A stretch of DNA of 64,000 nucleotides from Corbicula japonica (taxonomy: Eukaryota; Mollusca; Bivalvia; Venerida; Cyrenidae): assembly GCA_038501625.1 (NCBI GenBank), contig JAZAYU010000114.1, positions 744,001 through 808,000 on the forward strand, given 5' to 3'. This document shows, piece by piece, positions 1 to 10,870 of the stretch (position 1 is the first letter of the stretch; every line of letters begins with the position of its first letter). Both the position numbers and the translations under genes were made by a program. Below the pieces are notes generated by a model. The model was not told the origin of the DNA, did no database searches, and saw nothing but the letters and a program-made list of their open reading frames with translations.

Positions 1-56
1 AGGGCTAGCCGATGTCGCCTTGACGGTGCGGGTTCGCTCCCAGCTAGAGACACTAT
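1..56 (+). repeat. R2 tRNA-derived SINE, 3' part of head
   Basis: The sequence matches, on the opposite strand, the repeats at 17930 and 49560. Shared landmarks are GGGCTAGCC, a B-box-like GGTTCGCTCCC and the end GAGACACTATCA. The left edge of the window cuts it. The B-box form suggests a tRNA-derived SINE with its Pol III promoter on the plus strand. It joins directly to the MITE relic that follows. Confidence 0.6.
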
Positions 57-352
57 CAATAACGGCAAAATGCCCTTCAATGAATTTTTGCCCATTCAAA
101 TGAATGTTACGAATGTATCTTTATTTTACATTTGGTACGACACGTTCGAAATTTAAAATAAATTAAATGTTTTGTATTGCTTAGTTTTTGTGAATTTATG
201 TCAATAGAATTTTAGGGAACTTTTGGTCTTCCTTTTTTCTAAACTGTTCTAACTGTTCTTTATATATGTAAAATGTAGATACACTAATTGCGATTATGTG
301 GGCAAAGTTTCATTAAATTGTATAATGCCGTTACGTAGATTTTGATCATTTT
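57..352. mobile_element. TTAA-family MITE relic lacking its centre and outer ends
   Basis: The left half (AACGGCAAAATGCC, then a stretch ending GACACGTT) and the right half (from ATGTAAAATGTAG to ATAATGCCGTTACGTAGATTT) are inverted copies of each other. Both match the complete element at 36139-36830. The outer GGGCTTACC termini and the internal domain seen there are missing. No coding capacity is visible. Confidence 0.6.
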
Positions 353-399
353 ATTTTTTACAATTGTCATTGCAATGAGGAATGAAGACGATCCTAAAA

Positions 400-447
400 T
401 AGCTCGGTAGTTAGCGCGTCGGGAATCGCTGGTTCGATTCGCTGCTA
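400..447 (+). repeat. tRNA-like SINE fragment
   Basis: An A-box-like TAGCTCGGTAGTTAGCGC is followed after about 13 bases by a B-box-like GGTTCGATTCG. The spacing is too short for a tRNA and no cloverleaf can be drawn, so this is more likely a shortened tRNA-derived repeat than a gene. Confidence 0.35.
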
Positions 448-452
448 CATTA

Positions 453-2010
453 ACAGTCCATCGGATGAGACTTTAAACTGAGGTTCATTGTCGTGGAAAC
501 CTCAAATAAAGCAAGCAATTCTCAAACTGAAGAGTTCTCTTTACTATTCTCCAAACACCTAAATCACTAACACTTTTCTGAAGAAGTTGATTAGATGTTC
601 TTCCTGTCGCGATGATACATACTGTTAAACATGTTTCTCTTACATATGTAGCAATAATTCAGTGCTCTATCACACTATAAATCTTATAGAAACTCTTTAC
701 ATGTTGCCATCGCAATCGAATGAGTGATTTAAGAAAACAACTTTGGAATTCACAAACAGATAACCCCACTTTCATAAATATTTAATGACGAAAGAGCGTT
801 CAACCAATCTAGAAAAAGATGCCATTTGATTTTTTTTTCTTATAATGGTAAAATATCCAAAAAATGAAGTATTTCTTTTACATTTACGAATAACATCATT
901 ATGTTTTTTACACTTGTGCCAGTTAAGAGCATGTTGACGGCACTTTCGCAGTCGTCAAACCATAATTTAAAAGTGTTTGTTTGAGATTTTAGATTGTACG
1001 GTGTCATTGAAAATAAGAACATGTGAAAAACAAAAACGATTGAAAAAAATCAAATCCGATTGCCGCACGGGAATTACGCATAAATAGAGTATGCTGACGT
1101 AGATGACGTACTACGTAAAACATACTCACGGCTTTCAAATAATCATTATTGTTTCATTAATTATTTCATAATATAAAATTTTCTTTTTTTGGCTAATTTT
1201 ATTTTGAAATATTCAAAATTTGAAGGTGTGGACTTAGAACTTTTGTCAAGTGTATTGATTGTGCAAATGCATTCATACTTGTATTTGAGAAGTTTTGTTC
1301 GTTTCCTTATTGCATACAAATTTTCATTCGATGCTATCTTTCTTTGTTCACAATGGCATGTTTTGGAGTATTGAAGCGATTTATTACGGTCTGTTAAAGT
1401 TACAAAAAAGGTTTTAAGTGGGACAAACCATTTAATCAAGAGAAATACGCTAAAATTGTGTCATTAAATGTTACTTGTTCAGCGATGCGCATTGTTACGG
1501 TATTGGGTAAGTAGAGCTCCTATTGGATAAACCATTATCTATCTGGATGACTGCATTTTGTGTAGATCCATGTATCTCATGCATGAACAACGCGGATTAT
1601 AAATTCTGTAACGTCCTTCAAATTATAATGAGGACTTTAAGAAAAAATGTAAATGAGCGAAACATGAAGAGTCAAATGTAGTAAAAATGAAAGCTAAACA
1701 TTTTCAAACTAATTTGAATTCTACGTTTATTTAGTCTCACAAATACGAGCATTTACATATTTCATGAACATGATCTTAACCTAAAGAATCCGGTTAATAT
1801 AAATTAGCTGGGTTTTCTGATTATCAAAGAAAATAGTGTTTGTTATCAAACTGTGACATGTATTTGTTAACATTTTAGATATGTGATAATCATATAAATC
1901 CACAAACTCTGTTAATATAACATCGACCGAAGGTCGATTTGTTGAACGGACGGACGGGCAGACAGACTGTCTGATTGATTAATGGCTTGATTACTTGCTC
2001 TCTTGCTTGC
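453..2010. other. AT-rich intergenic DNA without recognised genes
   Basis: No ORF with protein-like composition, splice-flanked exon or RNA gene was found. Near 1921-1970 a small palindrome (ATCGACC..GGTCGAT) and short GGAC and CAGA runs lead into the microsatellite that follows. Confidence 0.5.
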
Positions 2011-2014
2011 TTGC

Positions 2015-2016
<2 letters not shown>

Positions 2017-2091
<75 letters not shown>
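2017..2091. repeat. (GATT)n microsatellite
   Basis: About 18-19 nearly perfect GATT units, preceded by a short CTTG run and ended by an interruption (GATC). A simple sequence repeat, likely variable in length. Confidence 0.95.
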
Positions 2092-5000
2092 CGATTGGTC
2101 GGAACCTCTAAATAAATTTCTTTAATCAGTTATAAAATTTCACGTTGTTTTTTTTTTTAAATCAATCGATGGTTGCCAGATTTATAAAAGTTTATATTAA
2201 CATTAAAAAAATTTTGTTTATAAATTCTTCCGTGATGAAGTTATCAATCGAAAATAGTTACATTGCAAATGTCGTGTTAGTTGTGTTTATTTTTTTTGTC
2301 TGTTTGTCTATTGTTGTTGTTTTGTATGTTTTATTTATTTGTTTTTTATGATTTTGTTTTTGTGGGGGTGGGGGTCGTTTAGTTGTGGTATTTTTTTCAC
2401 GAGAATTTTGTCACTTAAAACTCTTGAATACCACGTGCACAATCACATCAGTTAAAGATCTGCGGCTCATATAACCATAATTTTGGATCTCTAGATAACA
2501 AGAGATAAAACCTGATATTTTATTTATAGCGTCTCCAACAAACAGTCCACTCAGCTGACGTCAAACATGGCCAAGTCCAAATTTCCATAGAATTGCGTTG
2601 ACATAGAGCATATAGGATAATACTAATTGACCTATATCACTGAAAGTCGTATTGTTTAAAAATTAGAAAACACCGTGTACATGATAAAAACCTGAACTGC
2701 GGACAGATTGTTAAATCACAAACCTGTCAAAATCATCGCGTGTTTTATACTGACAAACAATCAATCAAAACTGTACATAAGTGTATTATATTTCAAAATA
2801 ACAATGGTCACCACAACAAATAAACTGACCATTGTAAAACTGCATCGAAACATCATGCAACTCATCTTTAAAGTACATCCTTCTTCGGATAAGCATGCAT
2901 GTCTTTTTTTAGATCTGCATATGTCATGTAGGAAATGAAAATCGGCAAAAACACAAATACTCAATCCTTCACTACAAATAACTCTTTTCAGACATTAGCA
3001 TAAGATCCCTAACAAGATGTCATAGATGATGAACTAGTCCTTGAATATATTATGATCTGTATGCTTTCTTAGAGTCTCTTAATATATATATCTCTTAATA
3101 TATAGTTATATATATTCATACTATTACAATCAGTTGCCCAGGTATAGGTATAATTTGGTATATTGCACATGTCACTATAATAAATAAATAATTGCTTACT
3201 TACTATTGCTAAGCTATTATAGTGATGGTCCTTATTCAAGATTTCAATATACAAGGGTAAAATCATTGCAAAATTCTGCCAATTTCAAGGAATTATAGAA
3301 GGTATGACCATAAGTTTTATCACTTTTTACCAAAAAGTAACTCTTTTCTTTGAAAAGAAACATTGTGAAGCAGACAGCATGCATTAAAGGGGCATTTTAG
3401 GTTTGATGACACTTTAGGGATGTAATGTTACTGGCTTCTGAGTAGATCACATTTGAGAGGTGTGTCAGTGTATTTTTGTCTGAAATTATTGGTAACTGGT
3501 AATGAAAATTTGATTTCTATATGAATGCGCTATGATACCTTCGAGTACCGACTGTAGCAACAGGACATCTTCCGAGACGAAATGTTTTTATCGCAATCAT
3601 TGTGAACGTACTTATAATGGCTGAATATTAACAGTTCCTCTTACGTCATTTTTTGACAAACAGCAATTTTGTCCGCTATAGTTATTGTTAATATCAAGAG
3701 AAAAAACATTTCATTTTATATAAACTCTTGATTATTTTTCTTCGTAAATCGATTGATATTAATCAAAACATATTTTATTATGTTCAATAAAAGTTAATTA
3801 AAAATACCGAAACAAAAATAATGATAGTATCACAGTTGTTAGATAAGGAGAGAACAATAAAATTCCCATTAGAATGTAAGTGCTTTACAAGTACAGCCAA
3901 AACAATAGGTTATTCCAGGTCATAAATATGATGAAATAAAACCATAAAGTTAAAATGCAAATGTTTTCATATAAAGGTACCTAATAAAGTAGAAAGAAGA
4001 GTTTACAGATTGTAAAAAAAGTTGTGCGATATAATTTTAAAGAAATAATTATGTAAATGATCTGTGCGCACTTTCATTCTTAACTAGCCTGTGCAATTAA
4101 AATAAATTTCAACGAAGAAATTTGAATAATACAAATATTCCAATTTAAAAACTATTATATCATACTTATTAAAAAATGGCAGATCTCACGAATGATATAC
4201 ACTTCACATGAAAGTAAAACTATTAACCTCGGTACAAGTGTAATGACACAATCACACAAAAGCAAAATAATTATATTTGCAGGTTTTGAAAGGTAAGCGT
4301 CTACCGAAAGACGATTTACATAATTTTGCAATACGTCAGCATTACTTTGGTTCAGTTTTTTCTCTATCTTTGTATTGCTTACTCATTTTAACAAATAACG
4401 ATATATATCAAATATAGATATATCTTTACGCTGGCGACCACACAGACAACTGTCAGCACAATCACACAATCACGTTTGATGAGACTTTAAAAGTATTATG
4501 TCATAATTATATGTTTTGCTGAAATAAAAAACATGTCCTTAAAAGAAGACCACAATCCTTGCCATTCCGTTTCATAAAATACAGGTTATAATTTTAATTT
4601 GATTTATTAAATGTAACTTTATTAATGCTAGTAATAATGATATTTACATTAAAATGTTATTACATTATATAGTTCTTTTGTAGTTTTATGATTTCATTAA
4701 CTCCATTACGAGGATTAACTGCGACAAGTGCTACGATAATAATTAAATGTTTCGTGCATTTTAAGTGTTTACAATTCACATTATTCAAATAAAAGTTAAC
4801 AATTTCAATGACTCGTTAATATAGATGATATTACAAATTGCTCCGAGATATCATTTCCTAGACCGGAGAAGATAACCCTTAGCACCAGATACTTACAATG
4901 TTTGTAAATCGCAAAAGAATAGAGTTCGTAACCGCAAACAATATTAATTTCTAAAGGCCTCTTGATCCTTGATTACAATCTTCCCATGGAAATTTAATAA

Positions 5001-5200
5001 ACTACCGGAGATTTGATAAGCTATGTCAGAATTTCAAACAGAAAATTATTGGTTCGTGTATTGAAAATTTGTTCGCAACATCATGTTTGCAAACTAATGC
5101 AGGTGATAACTACTCTACATGCACTTAAAGATAAGTCGCCAAATACCTTGGGTAAATAATAACAAATAATACATTTTAATTGTGAAGGGATTGATATGCA
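2092..5200. other. AT-rich intergenic DNA, nothing recognised
   Basis: Only short, AT-biased open frames with scattered composition occur. A T-rich stretch at 2145-2350 and an AT-repeat stretch at 3080-3115 are low complexity. No tRNA, satellite or transposon end was identified. Confidence 0.5.
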
Positions 5201-5313
5201 TTAGTTTCCTTCTATGACAGTTTGTCCTGGTATTAGCAATGAAATCACGGAATTATGTTTTCCCAGTGTGTCACAATAATGTGTTCCTGTCTGTGTTGCC
5301 CGGAGACCATACA
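5201..5313 (-). CDS. possible exon 2 of a small secreted protein
   Basis: On the minus strand a plausible acceptor (ATATTTGTCGGATTCAG) is followed by a frame reading VYGLRATQTGTHYC and on to ..PGQTVIEGN, ending in TAA at 5203-5201. It starts two bases into a codon, which fits the phase-1 donor of the signal-peptide exon at 6680-6734. Spliced together they give about 55 residues with one cysteine in the mature part. The TGTHYCD stretch also resembles the end of an immunoglobulin fold (G-x-Y-x-C). The same frame is open upstream to 5443, so this may instead be part of a larger decayed Ig-like exon. There is no other support for the splice. Confidence 0.25.
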
Positions 5314-5544
5314 CTGAATCCGACAAATATAAGATATAATGATTAGAAAAATATGACAGATTTGCTGTGGAAAACTCTTCTCTAATCAAATTTGTATTCC
5401 AATTATAGTAAAAATAAAAATTTTCACTTATGAATCCTAACAAATTATTTTAAGAAAATATTATTAACGGTACTTAATAAATCTGGTTAAAGTTAAACAA
5501 AAAAATGAATACATGGTTGTATCTGCCAACAAAAAAGGGAATTC

Positions 5545-5801
5545 AATAAATAAATCAACAGTATTAGAGAGGCAAGATTGAAAGGTATTTAAATTTCCGT
5601 TAGTTTTATGGTTTAGGATGGAGAGAAAATAAATAAATCTACCGTATTAAAGAGGCAAGGTTAAACCTATTTTGATTTTCCGTTAGTTTCATGGTTTCAG
5701 ATGGAGAAAAAATAATATAAATAAATCTAAAGTATTAAAGTGGCAAGGTTAAACCCTATTTGATTTTTCCGTTAGTTTCATGGTTTCTGATGGAGAGAAA
5801 T
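5545..5801. repeat. three tandem units of 83-88 bp
   Basis: Each unit contains AAATAAATC, a GTATTAxAGxGGCAAG motif, TTCCGTTAGTTT, ATGGTTT and GATGGAGA in the same order. The unit starts are near 5548, 5631 and 5719. Units two and three are closest to each other. This is a local tandem triplication inside the possible intron of the minus-strand secreted-protein candidate. Confidence 0.8.
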
Positions 5802-6679
5802 TGCAATTTGTTACTTAATCTGTATTTGATCATCTACTGTAACTTGTTTACCAGCTTCGCATATCGAATATCGTATCAGTGATTTGCAAAATTAAAATTT
5901 CCATTCAATTTACAAAAACGCGTGACTAAATTGAACTCCGACACCTTAAAATTTTATATTTGTACAAATTTCGGGAGTTAAATCGTTTTTCTTCATGCAA
6001 AGCATCAGGCAGTCAGAAAAAAACGTAAATAAGTGAACTGTTAAAAATGTTACAGGCGAATATTTAAATGTTAAACCTACAGAACACGACAAATAGGAAA
6101 TGATTGCAAACACCTTTTAATTTAACATGCGCTTATGGAGTGCATTGAGTACAAGTAATGCTAATTAATGCACAAGCTACAATAAATATCTAATGAGCAT
6201 GTTTACTGCATCTACAAATCCGGATTCACGCTCGTGCAACCACATCTTATTTTCAACATTCATTTACGAGTCTTTCTTCACAACTGTCATTATTTGTGCA
6301 AATTTGATTTTTTTTTCTTATATAAGAAAATTATATCATATCATATAAACTAAGATTGTTTATTAGAACAAAATCCGCCTGTTATGTAGCAGTTACTAGA
6401 GCATAAAAATACTTTATCAGTATGAATTTATTTTTGTTCCCATCAAAGTTAAGGTAGATACTATTGACATTATATTTCAACTAGAAATTTAAAAAATGCG
6501 ACCTTATATAAATCTTTTCGCACTTTACACCAAAATGTTGCCTGTCTTAAGATAAAATGAGATAGGGATAATACAATAAAAATCAGGAAAAAAGTCAGTT
6601 GATTATATCAAATATACAAACAGCATTAATAATTGTTCAATCATAAATGTTTAAAATGATAATTAAGATAGTTACTTAC

Positions 6680-6734
6680 CATAAACGACCGAAGCGCTAA
6701 ACACTAATATCAGTATCAAATTGCTGTGATGCAT
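6680..6734 (-). CDS. signal-peptide-encoding first exon
   Basis: On the minus strand ATG (6734-6732, preceded by GGAAA) opens the frame MHHSNLILILVFSASVVY and runs into a strong donor, G|GTAAGT, at 6680/6679. Two polar/His residues followed by a hydrophobic core and small residues form a typical secretory signal. An ATG-led hydrophobic exon ending in a consensus donor is the usual first exon of a secreted or membrane protein. The donor is phase 1. The only compatible downstream piece seen is 5201-5313. No TATA box is evident upstream. It could be a relic. Confidence 0.45.
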
Positions 6735-7047
6735 TTTCCAATGGTGCTCCGGCTCAAATAGTATTTTTCACATGTTACCATAAAATCTGAAACTGTATTA
6801 CTTATTTAGAAAATGTTAATTTAAACGTTAATTAAATTCTGTTCATTTACACGTAGCACTTAAAGTCAGATCTTCAGTTTATTTTCTTAAGCTTCGTGTA
6901 GTGGTATAGGTTTACCCGTTTTATTGTTTCAACTATTGACGGACAGAAGCCTTGGCCGTTGAATAATTGAGGTATCGATCCCGATATAGTGTGATCGGAG
7001 ATGTTTATATACCAAGTCTGAGCTGACGGGATCAGCCCAAATGTTTT

Positions 7048-7230
7048 GTGCGCACAATTTTAATAATTGGACCAGAAAAAAGCGACACCTGGATATTGGT
7101 CTGTGGAATAAGCGTGACAGGCATTCAGGTTATCGGGCTAAAATCTGGGACAAGTGTCTCAGTGCAGATGAACTCTAATAATTATAAAACGGTCACGGTC
7201 CAAGATGAAAAATTTGAAGTGCGTGCGTAA
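7048..7230 (+). CDS. exon-like open stretch, unknown protein
   Basis: The frame reads IIGPEKSDTWILVCGISVTG, then a Val/Ser/Thr-rich part, and ends near TVTVQDEKFEVRA before TAA. It is richer in G and C than its surroundings and has balanced, beta-strand-like composition. A possible acceptor (AATTGGACCAG) and a weak donor (GTGCGT) flank it. It starts about 310 bases from the minus-strand signal exon, in divergent orientation. I do not recognise the family. A chance ORF of 60 codons remains possible. Confidence 0.25.
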   Translation: MRTILIIGPEKSDTWILVCGISVTGIQVIGLKSGTSVSVQMNSNNYKTVTVQDEKFEVRA

Positions 7231-9170
7231 AAAAAATTAATTTTGTTTTCTCCATTCTAGATGGGGTGACAAGACGCTGCAAACCGGTAATAAGAAATTC
7301 GTCGTTTGAGAATAATAATGAGCTAAATCAATTTTGAGAAAAAGGCCAAAAATATAGTCTATTCTTTCGGTTGTGGTTGGTCGATTTGAAAAAAAAAACA
7401 CTGTGTACAAGACAATCCATAGATCATGCATATCAAAGCACAACACTATACCGTAAATAATGTAATATTTAATTAAAATTAAATTTGGAAATAGACTGGC
7501 TCAAACGCTAGTTTAATGTTTTTATTTCACTATTATATAGCGAGTTGTAGCTATTCAAGTGAAATCAGTTTAAATCAGTTGTAATTGTGATTGTGTAATG
7601 CTTTTAAAGTTGAAAACAATAAAGTTCATCTAAAATTTTATTAAAGATATCGAATCGACATACCCGTTGAAGCAATATAGTAGTGACGTCACGCAAGTAT
7701 TTTAGTGACGTCATACAGGTGATTTTGAGGTTCTAAACTGGAAAATATGCCGCTCGAAACAATATGTGCGAAATAAATAAAACCAAAACTAATGTTTTAT
7801 AATTCTATTTAGTCTGAAAAAATGCTTTGCAGTACAACAAAACAATTTTTTGGTTTCTTGAAAGGGTCGGTTTCGGGGTCTACCTACGGCTCGGGCGATA
7901 TGCACCAAACCGGCAATATATCCTTACATACCTTATCAAGAAACCAAATAACTATAAATATTTTTCTGCTGTAATTTAATCATTAAAATGTGTATTTGTA
8001 GCGTTTTTGTAAGATTAATAATGACATGGTTTACGAGTCAGATTTTCAATACGGACATTTGAATCAAGTTCGCGAGAATCAAAACGTGCGCGAAATATAG
8101 GCTCAATAGTGTTCACATTTGCGAGAGGGCTGGGCACCGCAAAGTGTTGATGCCGTCTGTATTCATTACCTGTTAAATAATATGCCCTGCATGAGGCAAT
8201 AGTTTCTCCCACCCCGCTCCACGAGCAAACCAAATAAACGAAAACATAATTTGTCCTACGTTCGGTCTTCTTGCTCGTATAGGCTCGTAATCTTATCTTA
8301 ACGTTGAGGCTGTTTAAACCTGTAGCATTTAAATGATATAGCCTTAACAGCGATCATTTGTACTGTATTGTGAACCAAATATTGAGTTATAGTTAGCTGT
8401 CGATTGTCGCCAAATCATTATTATTTCGTTACTTCTCCTATAACGACAAGCACACGACGAAATGAAATTCGCCACGTAAAAAAGACGAAATTTAAATAAA
8501 ATCGTCATCTAAAATAACGAACAATCGCTATTTTTGCATAAAAAATTGCGCACAAAATAAGGTTACACTAATTTTACGTAATTGCAGCGTCTTTTCTTGC
8601 TTCGCCAGGCGCCTTTCCGTTATTTTGCGGCGCGTTATTTCGCGTAGCTTTTTTAATTTCTTGATGTTATTTTCGCTTTGCTCGCGGTCAAATAAAGAAA
8701 TAACGAAAAGACAAGATTGCACTTAATCAACCACAATATAAACTACTGATATCTTTTTAAAATTAAGCGTTTAGTTTAATAGTAGCATGTTTTCGAGTTA
8801 TGTATGCATGATGATAAGTTTGACATAAAAGTCGCTAATGGCATCCTAATCATTAACTGGTGTTCTTATTAAATTGATCGATTTAATTCATTCGTGCCAT
8901 CGTATTATAGCTGGTAAAATAGGTCATCGAGTACCCATTTCGCTTGACAATGATATTATATACCTTCTTATGTTATATGTCTGTTTATGTATGCAACATT
9001 ATCGAATAGTAGTAGGGTTAATTCACCAAGACAGCTTGTACTTTTGGTTTAAACAATATTTATTTCTACAATAAATTTATATATACAATACATCGTGAGA
9101 ATTTGCAACAGGATTGAGAAGAAAGTTATAATAACTTGTGTAATCTCTCTCCTGAACTTATACTTTTTAT
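7231..9170. other. intergenic DNA, nothing recognised
   Basis: No reliable coding exon was found. Around 7684-7715 two TGACGTCA-type palindromes (GTGACGTCACG and GTGACGTCATA) lie about 25 bp apart and match CRE/ATF sites. No neighbouring transcription unit gives them meaning. Confidence 0.4.
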
Positions 9171-9176
9171 ATTGGC

Positions 9177-9285
9177 AACTTTGAGGTTGGTGCACCCAAG
9201 AACCTGGGTCAAATCCCAAAGTTGTTAATTGTTTTGCTGTCCACTGTTCCAGGCCAGTAAACCCAAAGATGTCATTTTTATTATT
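9177..9285 (-). repeat. R3 repeat, partial copy
   Basis: Read on the minus strand, it runs from a CAGTGGACAGCAAAACAATT stretch through a B-box-like GGGATTTGACCCAGGTTCT to GTGCACCAACCTC. This is the 3' part of the R3 copies at 12586 and 38041. Confidence 0.6.
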
Positions 9286-9502
9286 TGTTTTTGGTGTCTT
9301 TTTAAACAATCAAATATAAACAAAAACCAATCATCTATTTTCATCTCTAAGTTTCCATAAACCACAGAGTAGACGTTAAGAACACAATTGCTCAGTTCAA
9401 AGCTTTAATCGGTATAAAAAGAAAAAGGTCATAGCAATGTGGGCATTATCTCCAGTATTATCGTACTATATTTGTCAATTAATAAAAATATTTTTCGGCG
9501 TT

Positions 9503-9762
9503 ATTCGGCGTTAGCTGTCTAAGCTCACTTTTGACCTAGTTTTTCGACCAATGAAATATTGTAAATAAAACTTATTATGCAGCGGGAAAATCAAATAGAT
9601 TATTTTGATTGGTTATTAGTGGGTCTCGTTAATGATTACCGTAACGATTTTTATATTGTGTGTTTGTATTTACATGGCACTTACATGTTCGGGCATTTTC
9701 GTTTTTAAAAGCGATAATTGTATTGGAGAAAAAGATATTTACGGTATAAATAACCAGTTAAG
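9503..9762 (+). repeat. R4 repeat, copy 1
   Basis: It matches the reverse complement of 17008-17270 almost throughout. Shared blocks include CGGCGTTAGCTGTC, CTTATTATGCAGCGGGAAAA, GATTACCGTAACRATTTTTA and ACTTACATGTTCGGGCATTTTC. No terminal repeats, tail or ORF are visible, so its class is unknown. Confidence 0.75.
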
Positions 9763-9920
9763 TCAATTGATGGCTTAAATACGATTTTATATGGAATATT
9801 CATGGGTGTCAGGTAAACACTCGAGTACAATACACAGTGTAAAACGACAGAGAAGTGCAGATATTTCTGGTTCTTACTGGTTCCTTTCTAGTTCCTTTGA
9901 TACTGATTGTTAATTTCAAA

Positions 9921-9991
9921 TCGCCTTGGTGTAGTGGTTATCACACTCGCCTCTCAAGCGGATGCCCCGGGTTCAATACTCGGGAGGGACA
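9921..9991 (+). tRNA. tRNA-Glu(CTC)-like gene or pseudogene
   Basis: A near-complete tRNA can be folded. It has an A-box-like GGTGTAGTGGTTATCAC, an anticodon stem 9946-9950/9958-9962 (four of five pairs), and a loop CTCTCAA with anticodon CTC (9953-9955). The T arm, CCGGG-TTCAATA-CTCGG, is fully paired. A run of seven T at 9993-9999 makes a good Pol III terminator. The weak point is the acceptor stem: the three outer pairs (T-C, C-A, G-G) do not form and only the inner four do. It is therefore either a pseudogene or a tRNA-like repeat head. A complete acceptor stem is required for charging. Confidence 0.5.
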
Positions 9992-10494
9992 CTTTTTTTA
10001 AGTTAGTTTACGTAAAAGTTGGTAGATTTCGCTCTTGTAACAAGTTGTTAATATTTTCATTTATTGTATTTTAATAACATTTATTCGTCATTAGTACTAA
10101 CTCTACAAGAGGTATTTTATTGAAACTGAATAAATGTACAGTTAACGTTAGACATTCTTCTTTAATCGACGTATTATCACCAGAGGAAATTTTTGCACGC
10201 TCTTTATTTCTTTCTTTCTTATATATAAAAATCTTTTCCATCAACGCCGTTTATCTTTTTTAAAGATATTTCTTGTTTCAATTTTGATTTATATATAAAG
10301 TTTGGCCATGTTTATCCCGACCGTGGAGTGGTAAGAATGAACAGACGTCACATTGTCATCAAAATGGATGCTCTAAACGTTCTGGCATGACATTTTGGCA
10401 TTTTGTTAAAAACGTATGTTAATCTGTAGTTTCAAAAAAATATATAACGAAAGTTGCAATATTTAATAATAATATGAAATGACACTTACTAAAC

Positions 10495-10870
10495 AATACT
10501 GCTTTGGATAATGTTTAATCACCCCAAGCATATACTGCCTTATGTTTGCTTTTGCCGTTCTCTCTGATATGCAGGTTTTATATTCTCAAATCCCCTGTCT
10601 TAATTCTCTTTTGTTTAGTTCCTCATTTTTTCTCGTTTAGGACAACCACATTCTTTATGGGGGGATCATACGCAACTGAATATGGAATGGTTTTAATCTA
10701 AAAAAACGCAAGTTCCATGTTCCATTTGCACACCGTCGTTTGGTATGGATCGTAATAGTAATTGTGTAAATACTTAAGTTGCGCTCAACCTGGGGCTACG
10801 TGAGTATTAATACGCATTTATATAACTGCCCATGAACAGGCCATATGACTTATTTTGCACTGAGATTGAT
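10495..10870 (+). mobile_element. R1 element, left-truncated copy
   Basis: It carries the R1 core in order: TTTAATCACCCCAAG, TGATATGCAGG, ATCCCCTGTC, TTTAGTTCC, an ATACGC..GAA..TGGAATGG block, GTTCCATG, ACCGTCGTTTGG, TTGCGCTCAACCTGGGGCTA and a degraded right end with CATGAACAGG. The left inverted end is missing. Confidence 0.7.

Noticed and set aside
400..447. Functional tRNA
   Set aside because: The A- and B-like boxes are too close for a cloverleaf and no terminator or stems fit.
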